DNA from: Acidobacteriota bacterium
GTDB taxonomy: Bacteria; Acidobacteriota; Vicinamibacteria; Vicinamibacterales; CAVVIG01
Reading direction: 5' to 3'
Assembly: GCA_003222535.1 (NCBI GenBank)
Contig: QHWJ01000353.1
Coordinates: forward strand, 1-47,831
DNA: 47,831 nucleotides
The translations under genes were made by a program, and so were the position numbers. Every line of letters begins with the position of its first letter. The stretch's first letter is position 1. The notes under the pieces are model-generated. The model saw only the letters and a program-made list of their open reading frames with translations. It was not told the DNA's origin and did not search any database. Of this stretch, positions 26,131 through 34,450 are shown one piece after another.

Positions 26131-26973
26131 CTACGGTTTCTCCACCGGAGCGCCGACGAGGTTGCCCCACTCGGTCCACGAGCCGTCGTAGTTCTTCACG
26201 TCCTGGAATCCGAGGAGATACTTCATGGCGAACCAGGTGAGGCTGGACCGTTCGCCGATGCGGCAGTACGCGATGACGGGCTGGTCCCCCGAGATGCCTT
26301 GCGCGGCATACAACGCCTTCAGTTCGTCGAAGCTCTTGAAGGTGCCGTCCTCGTTGCAGTTCTTTCCCCAAGGGATGCTCTTCGCACCGGGAATATGGCC
26401 GCCCCGCTGGCACGTCTCGGGCAGTCCAGGCGGCGCGAGAATCTCGCCCGTGAACTCGGCGGGGCTGCGCACGTCGACGAGCGCCGCCTTCTTGCCCGCA
26501 AGGGCCCGCTGCACTTCCGGCAGGAACGCACGCAGCGACAGATCGGGCGCGCCAGCCTTGTACGTCTTCGGCTGGACCGACGGCGTGTCGGTGCTGAGCT
26601 CGCGTCCTTCGGCCAGCCACTTCTTGCGGCCGCCGTCCATGATCCGCACGTCGTCGTGGCCGTAGATCTTGAGCTGCCAGAACGCCCACGCCGCGAACCA
26701 GTTGTTGTTGTCGCCGTACAGCACGATGGCGGTCTTGTTGTCGATCCCGTTCTTCCCGAGCAGCTCCTCGAGCTTCTTGGCCGGCACGATGTCGCGCACC
26801 AGGGTGTCGCAGAGCTCGGTGGTCCAGTTCCATCCGGCCGCGCCGGGCACATGGCCCTGATCGTATGCGGTCGTATCGACGTCGACTTCGACGACGCGCA
26901 TGCCGGCATCGGTGGCGTGCTCTGCCACCCAGTCGGTCGTGACCAGGACTTTGACCAGAGTCTTCGTGGACAT
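26131..26973 (-). CDS. sseA: Thiosulfate/3-mercaptopyruvate sulfurtransferase
   Basis: This protein of about 280 residues has two rhodanese domains. It moves a sulfane sulfur from thiosulfate or mercaptopyruvate to an acceptor. The second domain holds the active loop AYCRIGERSSLTW with the catalytic Cys; CRIGERS favours thiosulfate as donor. The first domain (WVAEHATDAGMRVVEVDVD) is the inactive copy. Of two adjacent ATG codons, the inner one (26973) is better spaced from AGGAGG. No signal peptide is seen. Together with the TauE/SafE permease and the molybdoenzyme it suggests inorganic sulfur handling. Confidence 0.92.
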   Translation of the reverse strand: MSTKTLVKVLVTTDWVAEHATDAGMRVVEVDVDTTAYDQGHVPGAAGWNWTTELCDTLVRDIVPAKKLEELLGKNGIDNKTAIVLYGDNNNWFAAWAFWQLKIYGHDDVRIMDGGRKKWLAEGRELSTDTPSVQPKTYKAGAPDLSLRAFLPEVQRALAGKKAALVDVRSPAEFTGEILAPPGLPETCQRGGHIPGAKSIPWGKNCNEDGTFKSFDELKALYAAQGISGDQPVIAYCRIGERSSLTWFAMKYLLGFQDVKNYDGSWTEWGNLVGAPVEKP

Positions 26974-27038
26974 CATTCCCTCCTTTTTTCTGTTTCGAAG
27001 CCCCTGATCTTATGTCAAGTCCTCAGGACAAGCCCTTT

Positions 27039-27482
27039 TTATCCTCGTACGCGCTGGCTGAACGCCGCGTACGCGCCTGGCGCCTGGGCGTTCCACCACG
27101 TGATGTACGCCGCCGCCGCGTCCTCGAGATTCTTCAGTTCGCGCGGGTGCCTGGAGCTCTCGCGGATCGCGGGCACGATGTCGCGCACGCGCTCCCAGAC
27201 GAACAGCAGCTCGCGCCCGCTGTGGTAGAACAGCTCCGGGCTCAGCGGGCCGCTCGTGAGGAACGACGCGACCATTTCCCAGTACGTCGTAACCATCCGG
27301 TACGACGCGTTGGGCTCGCTGCCTGGCGGACACAGTTTGGTGAAGTCCTCGAATGTCTTCACCTTGAACGACGCGGAAAACCACCGCCGGGCCTCGCGCA
27401 TGCGATCGTCGCGGCGTATCTCGTACAGCTTCAGAATCAGATTCACATCGTCGTAGGTCGCGCGCGCGACTCCGCTTCTCAT
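27039..27482 (-). CDS. Hypothetical protein (147 aa), DUF4760-like
   Basis: This 147-residue soluble protein is mostly helical, with conserved-looking aromatic and charged positions (MVTTYWEMVASFL, ELFYHSGRELLFVWERVRDI, YITWWNAQAPGAY). It recalls DUF4760-type proteins, but I am not certain. It lies nine bases downstream of the AstE-like gene on the same strand, so they are probably one operon. No function is evident. Confidence 0.7.
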   Translation of the reverse strand: MRSGVARATYDDVNLILKLYEIRRDDRMREARRWFSASFKVKTFEDFTKLCPPGSEPNASYRMVTTYWEMVASFLTSGPLSPELFYHSGRELLFVWERVRDIVPAIRESSRHPRELKNLEDAAAAYITWWNAQAPGAYAAFSQRVRG

Positions 27483-27491
27483 GTCAGTTCC

Positions 27492-28712
27492 TCATCTCGG
27501 GTCCGTGGAGACGACGCCCACGTTCGCGATGGTATCGCCTTTCTTCAACGACGGCAGCGCGCGCACGAACATGATGATGCCGCTCTCCGGCGCCAGCACG
27601 TCCTGAAGCGGACGATTGAGATAATCGGTGACGGACCCGATCTTCGCGCCCTTGACGACGTGCGCATCGCGATCGACGGCTGGATGGAAGATCCCCTCGC
27701 GGTCCGCCGCCACCGTGACGATCTGGCCGACCCATACCGGTTTCGCGGGCGCAGGCGCGGCTCGAGACAGCATCTTGAGGTGGCCCATCACGTTCTGCAC
27801 GCCGGTGACGAGGACGGCGGCATCCTTCGGGTCGACAGGCCCGGAGCGGCCGGCTTCCGCCGTGAACGACGGCTTGCCGCGGGTGGACGCAGTGTTCTCG
27901 AGGTACCGCGACGCCTTTGGATCCTTCGGCCGATCGGCGGAGATGATGATGTGGTCGAGGCCGAACGCCAGCACCATGGCGCGCGAGATCGCGTCCTGCT
28001 TCTGATTACCGGTCACCGTCCAGTAGCTGTAAGGCCGCAGGTTCTCGTCGAGATCGCCCCCGTGCAAATCAATCAGGTGATCGCACTTGTCGACCACCTC
28101 CCTGGTGACCACGAACGACGCCCGGTCGGTTTGCGTGCCGTTCGGATCGCCGGGATAGAAGCGGTTCATGCTCTTGTTGTCGGTGGGGTTCACATGCGGC
28201 ACAATCCGCTCGAACGAGGGAACATTGATGAGCGGCACGAGGATGAGCGTACCTGAAAGCTGCGCTGGATCGACGGCGTCGATCAGACGTTCGACGGCAA
28301 TGATGGACGCGTACTCCGTCCCGTGGGCGCCCGACGCCACGGCGAGCACCGGTCCAGGTCTGGCGCCGTGCAGCACCACGACCGGAATGTCGTAACCGGC
28401 GTCCTTCCCGGCCGGCACCTTCAGCACCCCGTACGCCTTGTGACCGCGCCCGGCCGTCGCGCTCCCGACGGTGAACGTCAGGTGCGCATCCTGGCCTTCG
28501 ACGATCTCGGGCCGCCGTGAGGCCGCCAAAACGTCAGCCGTCAGTACGCGGTGTCCGATTTCGGCCGGACCCGCCGCGTGGTGTCTCACCTCAGCCGCAC
28601 GCCCCACGTGGTGTCCCACTTCAGCCGGGCCCGCCATGTAGTGTCCGGCTTCAGCCGGACCCGTCGCGATCAGAAGCGCCGCCATCGCCGCGCGAACGAG
28701 GACTGTCTTCAT
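27492..28712 (-). CDS. AstE/AspA-family zinc hydrolase, exported
   Basis: This 406-residue protein belongs to the succinylglutamate desuccinylase/aspartoacylase branch of M14 zinc hydrolases. Zinc ligands are visible in SGAHGTEYAS (His, Glu) and HLIDLHGGDLDE (His). It starts MKTVLVRAAMAALLIA, a signal peptide, so it acts in the periplasm or outside. Directly after it, residues 18-50 read as GPAEAGHYM, GPAEVGHHV and similar, encoded by four degenerate copies of a palindromic DNA repeat. The catalytic domain begins near residue 55. The substrate is unknown; the family cleaves N-acyl amino acids. Longer upstream starts are unlikely because they would cross repeats. Confidence 0.85.
   Translation of the reverse strand: MKTVLVRAAMAALLIATGPAEAGHYMAGPAEVGHHVGRAAEVRHHAAGPAEIGHRVLTADVLAASRRPEIVEGQDAHLTFTVGSATAGRGHKAYGVLKVPAGKDAGYDIPVVVLHGARPGPVLAVASGAHGTEYASIIAVERLIDAVDPAQLSGTLILVPLINVPSFERIVPHVNPTDNKSMNRFYPGDPNGTQTDRASFVVTREVVDKCDHLIDLHGGDLDENLRPYSYWTVTGNQKQDAISRAMVLAFGLDHIIISADRPKDPKASRYLENTASTRGKPSFTAEAGRSGPVDPKDAAVLVTGVQNVMGHLKMLSRAAPAPAKPVWVGQIVTVAADREGIFHPAVDRDAHVVKGAKIGSVTDYLNRPLQDVLAPESGIIMFVRALPSLKKGDTIANVGVVSTDPR
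28556..28667. repeat. Degenerate palindromic repeats inside the AstE-like gene
   Basis: Four copies of a unit of about 27-33 bases carry words such as GTGTCCGGCTTCAGCCGGAC and variants. They are read in frame on the minus strand as repeated GPAEAGHY-like peptides. The core matches the repeats at 8680-8700 and 14098-14115. Confidence 0.75.
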
Positions 28713-28915
28713 GCGGCAAACTTTACAACGGTTTCCACAACTGAATATAGTTGCCGTTTGCGCGTAGTGCAGGCCTTCCGGCCTCCGCTCGCGAATCCTT
28801 GAAGCGGACCACGGCGAGGCTCGCCGACCAGCCTCCGCCAAGGCTACGGCGGTCCGCCGAAGCTTCAGCGAAGGTGGAAGCGCGGAACGCGCCAAGGCGG
28901 CAGTCCTGGCCACAC
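28713..28915. repeat. Divergent gap with hairpin repeats
   Basis: The gap between the AstE-like gene and the aldehyde dehydrogenase holds palindromic words GCCTCCGCCAAGGCTACGGC and CGCCGAAGCTTCAGCG. It has no convincing gene. It must contain promoters for both divergent genes; the stretch near 28735-28755 is relatively AT-rich, but no clear -35/-10 pair could be assigned. Confidence 0.5.
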
Positions 28916-30379
28916 ATGAACACGTATCCCCTTTACATCAACGGCGAATTCACGCCGGCCGAATCATCGGCCACGCTGGACGTCGTCGATCCGTCCACCG
29001 CTGACGTCATCGCACGCGTGCCCGATGCCGGCGCCGCCGACGTCGCGAGAGCCGTTCGGACCGCGCGCGCGGCGTTCGACGCCGGACCGTGGAAAGACGC
29101 CACGGCGCAGGACCGCGGCCGGGTGCTGTTCAAGCTGGCCGACATCGTTCGCAGGCGCGCCGGCGCGCTCGCCGAGCTCGAAACGCGCAACACGGGCAAG
29201 CCGATCGTCGAATCGGAGTTCGATATCGGCGACGTCGCCACCTGCTTCGAGTACTACGGGGGCCTGGCGACGAAGATTCACGGCGACGTGATCCCGATAC
29301 CGGACAACGCGATGAGCCTCGCGCTGCGCGAGCCGATCGGCGTCGCGGGGCAGATCATTCCGTGGAACTATCCGCTGCTGATGGCGTCGTGGAAGCTCGC
29401 ACCGGCGATCTGCGCCGGCTGCACCACGGTGTTGAAGCCGGCGGAACAGACGCCCCTCACCGTGCTCGAGCTGGCCTCGAGCTTCGCCGACGCCGGCCTG
29501 CCGCCGGGCGTCGTCAACATCGTCACCGGGGCGGGCGAGACGGCGGGCGCCGCGATCGTCGAGCATACGGACGTCGACAAGATCGCGTTCACGGGGAGCG
29601 CCGAGGTCGGCAAGACGATCATGCGCGCGGCCGCCGGCACGCTGAAGAAGATCTCGCTCGAGCTCGGCGGCAAGTCGCCGAACATCTTTTTCGCCGACGC
29701 GGACTTCGAAGCCGCCGTCGAAGGGGCGCTCTTCGGCGTGTTCTTCAATCAGGGCGAAGTGTGCTCGGCCGGCAGCCGCATCCTGGTGCAACGGCCGATC
29801 TACAAGAAGTTCCTGGACGCGATGGTCGAGAAGACGCGTACGATTACCGTCGGCCTGCCCATGGACCGCGACACGAAGATGGGCGCGCTCGTCAGCCGCG
29901 AGCAGTTCGATCGCGTGCGCCAGTACCAGGAGATCGGCAAGCTGGAAGCCAGGCTCGCCGTGGGCGGCGGACGGGCGTCGGGCGCCGTGCTCGACCGCGG
30001 CTTCTTCGTCGAGCCGACGATTTTTTATGACGTCGACAACGCGGACCGCATCGCGCGTGAGGAAATCTTCGGGCCCGTGGCGTGCGTGATCCCGTTCGAC
30101 ACCGAAGAGGACGCGCTGCGGATCGCCAACGACACGTACTATGGCCTCGCCGCCGCGGTCTGGACGCGCGACATCTTCCGCGCGATGCGCGTGGTGAAAA
30201 CGCTGCGCGCCGGCATCGTCTGGGTGAACCATATGCAGCCCACCTACGTCGAGGCGCCGTGGGGCGGCTACAAGCAGAGCGGCATCGGCCGCGAGCTGGG
30301 CAGGTGGGGCGTCGAGGAGTATCTCAACGTCAAACAGGTGTACATCAATCTTTCCGAACAACCCATCGGGTGGTACTAG
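28916..30379 (+). CDS. NAD-dependent aldehyde dehydrogenase
   Basis: This 487-residue cytoplasmic enzyme oxidises an aldehyde to a carboxylate. It has the NAD site in IIPWNYPLLMASWKLAPAI and FTGSAEVGKTI, the catalytic Glu in LELGGKSPNI and the catalytic Cys in NQGEVCSAGSR. The sequence is closest in style to betaine-aldehyde or gamma-aminobutyraldehyde dehydrogenases. ATG 28916 is chosen because the upstream frame runs through repeats. The gene stands alone, with hairpins right after its stop codon. The substrate is not determined by context. Confidence 0.9.
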   Translation: MNTYPLYINGEFTPAESSATLDVVDPSTADVIARVPDAGAADVARAVRTARAAFDAGPWKDATAQDRGRVLFKLADIVRRRAGALAELETRNTGKPIVESEFDIGDVATCFEYYGGLATKIHGDVIPIPDNAMSLALREPIGVAGQIIPWNYPLLMASWKLAPAICAGCTTVLKPAEQTPLTVLELASSFADAGLPPGVVNIVTGAGETAGAAIVEHTDVDKIAFTGSAEVGKTIMRAAAGTLKKISLELGGKSPNIFFADADFEAAVEGALFGVFFNQGEVCSAGSRILVQRPIYKKFLDAMVEKTRTITVGLPMDRDTKMGALVSREQFDRVRQYQEIGKLEARLAVGGGRASGAVLDRGFFVEPTIFYDVDNADRIAREEIFGPVACVIPFDTEEDALRIANDTYYGLAAAVWTRDIFRAMRVVKTLRAGIVWVNHMQPTYVEAPWGGYKQSGIGRELGRWGVEEYLNVKQVYINLSEQPIGWY

Positions 30380-30515
30380 GAGCGTGTCCGAGAAAATGTG
30401 AACACGCTCCTAGTAGGCCGGCTACGCCGGCGAAAAACGGCCCGAATTCCCATGTCCTTCCGCGCGAAGCGCGGCTACTAGGAGCCCGTGAGGGCATTAC
30501 TCACACGGGCTCCTA
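30377..30515. terminator. Two related hairpins after the aldehyde dehydrogenase
   Basis: TAGGAGCGTGT (30377-30387) pairs with ACACGCTCCTA (30402-30412), and the stem starts with the gene's TAG stop codon. TAGGAGCCCGTG (30479-30490) pairs with CACGGGCTCCTA (30504-30515). Both stems are perfect and share TAGGAGC. Smaller hairpins (CCGGCTACGCCGG, CCGCGCGAAGCGCGG) lie between. They probably end or protect the transcript and may be one repeat element. Confidence 0.65.
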
Positions 30516-30699
30516 GTGAGGCCAGGTATGATGCGATGCTGAAGAAGTGACGGCTTTGCACAAAGGTTCGAAGAGACGCGAAGACCACGAAGACTGCTAT
30601 GTACACGAGATTCTTCGTGACCCTCGTGTTCCTCCGGGGTTTCGTGATGAGCCGTCGAAGAGCGGGAGCCCGCGTGAACGTCAACAACAGGAGATCCCC
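30516..30699. other. Gene-free leader before dinB-like gene
   Basis: It contains stuttering words such as CGAAGACCACGAAGA and later CTTCGTGACCCTCGTG, which can fold back on each other. The word TTTCGTGATGAGC also occurs, with one change, near 46158. No gene is convincing here. Confidence 0.5.
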
Positions 30700-31260
30700 A
30701 TGACCTACTACGGCAGCAAAGACCTCGCGGCGGCGTTTCGGACGGTTCGAGAGAACACGATCAAGATCGCGGAAGAGATTCCGGAGAGCCAGTACAGCTT
30801 CAAGCCGGCGCCGGAGACGCGCACCATCGCGCAGACCCTGGCGCACATCGCGGTCAGCGCGGGATTCCAGGCTCACGTGCACGGGACCAAGATCACCGAT
30901 ATGAAAACCGTGAACTTCATGGAGTTATTTCAGAAGTTCAGCGCCGAGGAAGCCAAGCCTCGTACGAAGGCGGAGCTGATTGCGTTCCTCAAGGAGGAGG
31001 GCGACAGGTTCGCCTCATTCCTCGAAGGGCTGCCGGAGCCCTTCCTGGCCGAGCAGGTGACGATGCCTCCTGGCGCGCAGCCGGCGACGAGGATCCGCTT
31101 CGAGATGCTGATGTCCGTGAAGGAGCACGAGATGCATCACCGCGGGCAGCTCATGACGATGCAGCGCATGATCGGACAGGTCCCGCACCTGACACGGAGA
31201 ATGCAGGAGCGGATGGCCCAGATGCAGGCCTCGCAGCAGCCCCAGGAGGCGCGGCGGTGA
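30700..31260 (+). CDS. DinB-family protein
   Basis: This 186-residue protein has the DinB/YfiT four-helix metal-binding fold. The first metal His is in TLAHIAVSAGFQ and the C-terminal pair in VKEHEMHHRGQL. Members act as thiol transferases or metal-dependent hydrolases, and the substrate is rarely known. ATG 30700 is preceded by CAGGAGA. Its stop overlaps the start of the next gene, so it opens a tightly overlapping operon of four genes. Confidence 0.88.
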   Translation: MTYYGSKDLAAAFRTVRENTIKIAEEIPESQYSFKPAPETRTIAQTLAHIAVSAGFQAHVHGTKITDMKTVNFMELFQKFSAEEAKPRTKAELIAFLKEEGDRFASFLEGLPEPFLAEQVTMPPGAQPATRIRFEMLMSVKEHEMHHRGQLMTMQRMIGQVPHLTRRMQERMAQMQASQQPQEARR

Positions 31261-32273
31261 GATACGCGAACGCTGCGGCTGTCGTGGCGTTCGTGGTGGC
31301 GGGCATACTCGCACGCCCTTCGACAGGCTCGGCGCCGCCCGAGCCTGTCGAGGGTCAGAGCACATTTCCCTTCTCCCACGAATACGCCGACATCAACGGC
31401 GTGCGGCTGCACTACGCGCGGGCGGGCAACGGCCCGCTCATCGTCTTTCTGCACGGCTTCCCGGAGTTCTGGTACGAGTGGAAGAACCAGCTCGTGGAAT
31501 TCAGCCGCGATCACACGGCCGTGGCGCCCGATATGCGCGGGTACAACCTGTCGTCGAAGCCGGCGGATCTGTCGGCGTATCAGGTGCCCCAGCTCGTCGA
31601 GGACGTCCGCGCGCTCACGGGCGAGCTGATGAAACCGGCAGGCGGATCGAAGTTCACTCTCGTCGCCCACGACTGGGGCGGCGTCGTCGCGTGGGTGTTC
31701 GCCGCGCTGCACCCCGATCTGCTCGACAAGCTGGTCATCGTCAACGCGCCGCATCCGACGATCTTCGGAAAGCTGCTGCAGCAGGATGCCGCGCAGCAGA
31801 AGGCGAGCGGGTACATGCTGATGTTCCGCAGCCCTCAGGCCGAAGCGACGCTCTCGGCCAACTCATACGCGTTGCTCACGTCGATGGTGCTCGGCGACGG
31901 GCTGAAGGCCGGCACCGTGACGGAGGCCGACAAGGCCGCGTACCTCGAGGCCTGGTCGCAGCCGGGAGCGCTCACCGGCGGACTCAACTACTACCGCGCG
32001 GCAGGCGTCGGTCCTCCGACCGCCGCGTCGACAGAGACGGGCTCTGCGCCGCCGGCAGCCCCGCCGGCCCTGCCGCCCCTGGTCGTGCGCGTCCCGACGC
32101 TCGTGATCTGGGGCGAGAAAGACACGGCGCTCCTGACGGCCAATCTCGACGGGCTCGACGAAGTGGTCACGAAGCTGACGATCCGCCGCGTGCCCGACGG
32201 CACGCATTGGGTCGTACGTGAGAAACCTGCCGAAGTGAACAGGCTCATTCGCGAGTTCCTCGCGCAGCCCTGA
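31257..32273 (+). CDS. Alpha/beta hydrolase, epoxide hydrolase-like
   Basis: This 338-residue protein has the oxyanion motif FLHGFPEFWYEW, the nucleophile elbow VAHDWGGVV with Asp, an acid in WGEKDTAL and the catalytic His in DGTHWV. Asp rather than Ser as nucleophile points to epoxide hydrolases or haloalkane dehalogenases. The GTG start overlaps the DinB stop. A signal-like hydrophobic stretch (AAAVVAFVVAGILA) is followed by RPSTGSAPPEPVEGQ, encoded by a palindromic repeat at 31316-31354. The protein is probably exported; the substrate is unknown. Confidence 0.88.
   Translation: MRYANAAAVVAFVVAGILARPSTGSAPPEPVEGQSTFPFSHEYADINGVRLHYARAGNGPLIVFLHGFPEFWYEWKNQLVEFSRDHTAVAPDMRGYNLSSKPADLSAYQVPQLVEDVRALTGELMKPAGGSKFTLVAHDWGGVVAWVFAALHPDLLDKLVIVNAPHPTIFGKLLQQDAAQQKASGYMLMFRSPQAEATLSANSYALLTSMVLGDGLKAGTVTEADKAAYLEAWSQPGALTGGLNYYRAAGVGPPTAASTETGSAPPAAPPALPPLVVRVPTLVIWGEKDTALLTANLDGLDEVVTKLTIRRVPDGTHWVVREKPAEVNRLIREFLAQP
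31316..31354. repeat. CCTTCGACAGGCTCGG palindrome inside the hydrolase gene
   Basis: TCGACAGGCTCGG and CCGAGCCTGTCGA form a perfect 13-base stem around a short loop. This is a head-to-head pair of the dispersed repeat seen in tandem at 8985-9053. Confidence 0.8.
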
Positions 32274-32953
32274 TGGCGAAGCCCGCACCGCGATTCAGCG
32301 TCGAGACGCTCAGGTTTCTGCGCGCGCTCAAGCGCAACAACCGGCGTGAGTGGTTCAACGCGCATCGCGACGACTACGAGGCGTACGTCCGCCGGCCGAT
32401 GACCGCGATCGTCGAGCGGCTGGCGGAGGACTTCCGCGCCGTTGCGCCGGAGCTCGTCGCGAGCCCGAAGGTGTCCATTTATCGCATCTACCGCGATACG
32501 CGGTTTTCCGAGAACAAGACGCCCTACAAGACGCACGTCGCCGCGGTGTTCCCCACGCGCGGGCTTCTCAAGCACGAAGGCGCCGGCGCGTACTTTCACA
32601 TCTCGCCCGATGGGGTGTGGGTCGGCGGCGGGATGTATTCGCCGGAACCCGCGCAGCTTCATGTCGTCCGGGAGCACATCGCGTCGAACGTCAAACAGCT
32701 CCGCGCCATCGTCGAATCGCCCGGCTTCCGGCGGCAGTTCGGGAAGCTCGACGGCCAAAAGCTGCAGCGCGTGCCACGAGGCTTCCCCAGGGATCACCCG
32801 GCGGCCGAGTACCTGAAGTTCCGGAGTTTCCTCGCCGGCGCGGAATTCCCCGGAACCTTTGCCGCGAGCCCGAAGTTCTACGGCACCCTCCTCACGGTCT
32901 TCAGGCAGGTCACGCCCCTCACCCGATTCCTGAACGCGCCGCTTCTGAAGTGA
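32273..32953 (+). CDS. DUF2461 family protein
   Basis: This 226-residue protein matches the DUF2461 (TIGR02453) family. It starts with FSVETLRFLRALKRNNRREWFNAHRDDYE and has SIYRIYRDTRFSENKTPYKTH and GAGAYFHISPDGVWVGGGMY, the conserved family blocks. Its ATG overlaps the hydrolase stop and its own stop overlaps the next start. The family's function is not established. Full length and intact. Confidence 0.92.
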   Translation: MAKPAPRFSVETLRFLRALKRNNRREWFNAHRDDYEAYVRRPMTAIVERLAEDFRAVAPELVASPKVSIYRIYRDTRFSENKTPYKTHVAAVFPTRGLLKHEGAGAYFHISPDGVWVGGGMYSPEPAQLHVVREHIASNVKQLRAIVESPGFRRQFGKLDGQKLQRVPRGFPRDHPAAEYLKFRSFLAGAEFPGTFAASPKFYGTLLTVFRQVTPLTRFLNAPLLK

Positions 32954-34092
32954 CCGAGCCCGACGATCTCGATACGCTCGTCACGGAGCTGAACGCCGGC
33001 GCGCCGCGCTCGCGGCGTTCCGACGATCAGACCGCGCGGCTGCGCTCGTGGCTCGAGCAGGTCGTCGAACAGTCTGCCAGCGACCTGCTGCTCGTTGCCG
33101 GCGCTCCGCCTTCCCTGCGCATCGACGGTCACGTCGTGCCGCTCGACGCGGCCTTCGGGGGCCCGCTCTGCAGCGAGGACATCGACGATGCGGTGACGCC
33201 GGCCCTGCCGCCGCATGCGCGGCGGCTGTACCAGGGGGCAGGCATTGCCGACGGCTCGTTTCGTACGCCGGATCTCGGCCGTTTTCGCATCAACCTGCAT
33301 CACGAACGGGGACGGGCCGCCGCCGCGATCCGCCGCCTGCCTCCGGTCGTGCCGCGGTTCGCCACGCTCAATCTGCCGCCGACCGTCGAAGCGCTCATCC
33401 GCCTGCCGCGCGGCCTCGTGCTGGTCGGCGGCCCCACGGGATCCGGCAAGACGACGACGCTGGCCGCGCTCGTGAACGAGGTCAACCATCGCGACGCGCG
33501 CCACATCATCACGATCGAAGATCCCATCGAGTACGAGCATCCACACCGGAAATCGGTGATCGAACAGATTGAAGTGGGCGTCGACGCGCCGGATTTTCCG
33601 ACCGCGCTCCGCGCCGCGCTCCGTCAGGCGCCCGACATCATCGTCGTCGGCGAGATGCGCGATCCGGAGACGATGCAGATTGCGGTCGCGGCCGGCGAGA
33701 CGGGACACCTCGTCTTCTCGAGCCTCAACACGAGCGACGTGTCGACGACGGTCGCGCGGATCGCCGATTCCTTCCCGCTCGAGCGCCAGAACACGGTGCG
33801 GCAGGAGCTCGCGATGGCGCTGGCGGCGGTCCTCACGCAGACGCTGATGCCGAAGATCGGCGGCGGGCTGATTCCGGCGGCGGAGCTGCTGATGGTCGGC
33901 TACGGCGCGCGTCAGCAGGTGCGCAAGAACGCGCTGCACCATCTGCACCAGGAGATCACGATCACGCGCAAGCAGGGCTCGTTCACGCTCGAGGAGTCGT
34001 TGACCGAGCTCGTCAAGCAGGGGCTCGTCGACCGCAAGGACGCCATGACGCGCGCGGGTCACCCTGAGGAGCTCGAGCGGCTGCTGGGTTGA
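32950..34092 (+). CDS. PilT/PilU-type retraction ATPase
   Basis: This 380-residue cytoplasmic hexameric ATPase powers type IV pilus retraction. Walker A is GGPTGSGKTTTL, the Asp box IITIEDPIEYEH, Walker B LRQAPDIIVVGEMRDPETM and the His box GETGHLVFSS. GTG 32950 overlaps the DUF2461 stop as GTGA. A short N-terminal extension precedes the usual start. No other pilus genes are nearby, which is common for pilT paralogs. It is the last gene of the overlapping DinB-hydrolase-DUF2461 chain. Confidence 0.92.
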   Translation: MTEPDDLDTLVTELNAGAPRSRRSDDQTARLRSWLEQVVEQSASDLLLVAGAPPSLRIDGHVVPLDAAFGGPLCSEDIDDAVTPALPPHARRLYQGAGIADGSFRTPDLGRFRINLHHERGRAAAAIRRLPPVVPRFATLNLPPTVEALIRLPRGLVLVGGPTGSGKTTTLAALVNEVNHRDARHIITIEDPIEYEHPHRKSVIEQIEVGVDAPDFPTALRAALRQAPDIIVVGEMRDPETMQIAVAAGETGHLVFSSLNTSDVSTTVARIADSFPLERQNTVRQELAMALAAVLTQTLMPKIGGGLIPAAELLMVGYGARQQVRKNALHHLHQEITITRKQGSFTLEESLTELVKQGLVDRKDAMTRAGHPEELERLLG

Positions 34093-34450
34093 GTCAGGGC
34101 TAAGGGCCTTCCCCCTAACACGGCCGGGCATCAACTGGATCGTACGGATGTCGACGCCGTCGGCCGGCAGTCGGCAAGCGTCCTCGCGTCCCCATACACG
34201 CCGGCCAACTTGCCTCCCGAGTTGACGTCCCACGCTGGCGGTGAAGATGCTGCCGTTCAGTTGTCGGGAGCTGACGCTTCGAGCCGGAATTCGCAGATTG
34301 GCGACGCCGCTCTGCGCGCTTCCGCATCGATCGGTTTCACGCAGCTGTGGAACCGGGCCGCGAGGTACATCTCGGCGAGTGGGCACCGAAGCCGCCAAAC
34401 ACCGCGTAAAATGTCATCGTGTGACGGTCAGGCGACTGAGAGGCTGTGCC
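34093..34450. other. Gene-free stretch after pilT-like gene
   Basis: I see no convincing gene, tRNA or strong terminator in these 358 bases. Short frames here lack ribosome sites and have unnatural composition. A weak TAAAAT word near 34407 could be part of a promoter for the next gene. Confidence 0.4.

Noticed and set aside
34115-34450. Small genes in the gap after the pilT-like gene
   Set aside because: Short Arg-rich frames on both strands lack ribosome sites and recognisable features.
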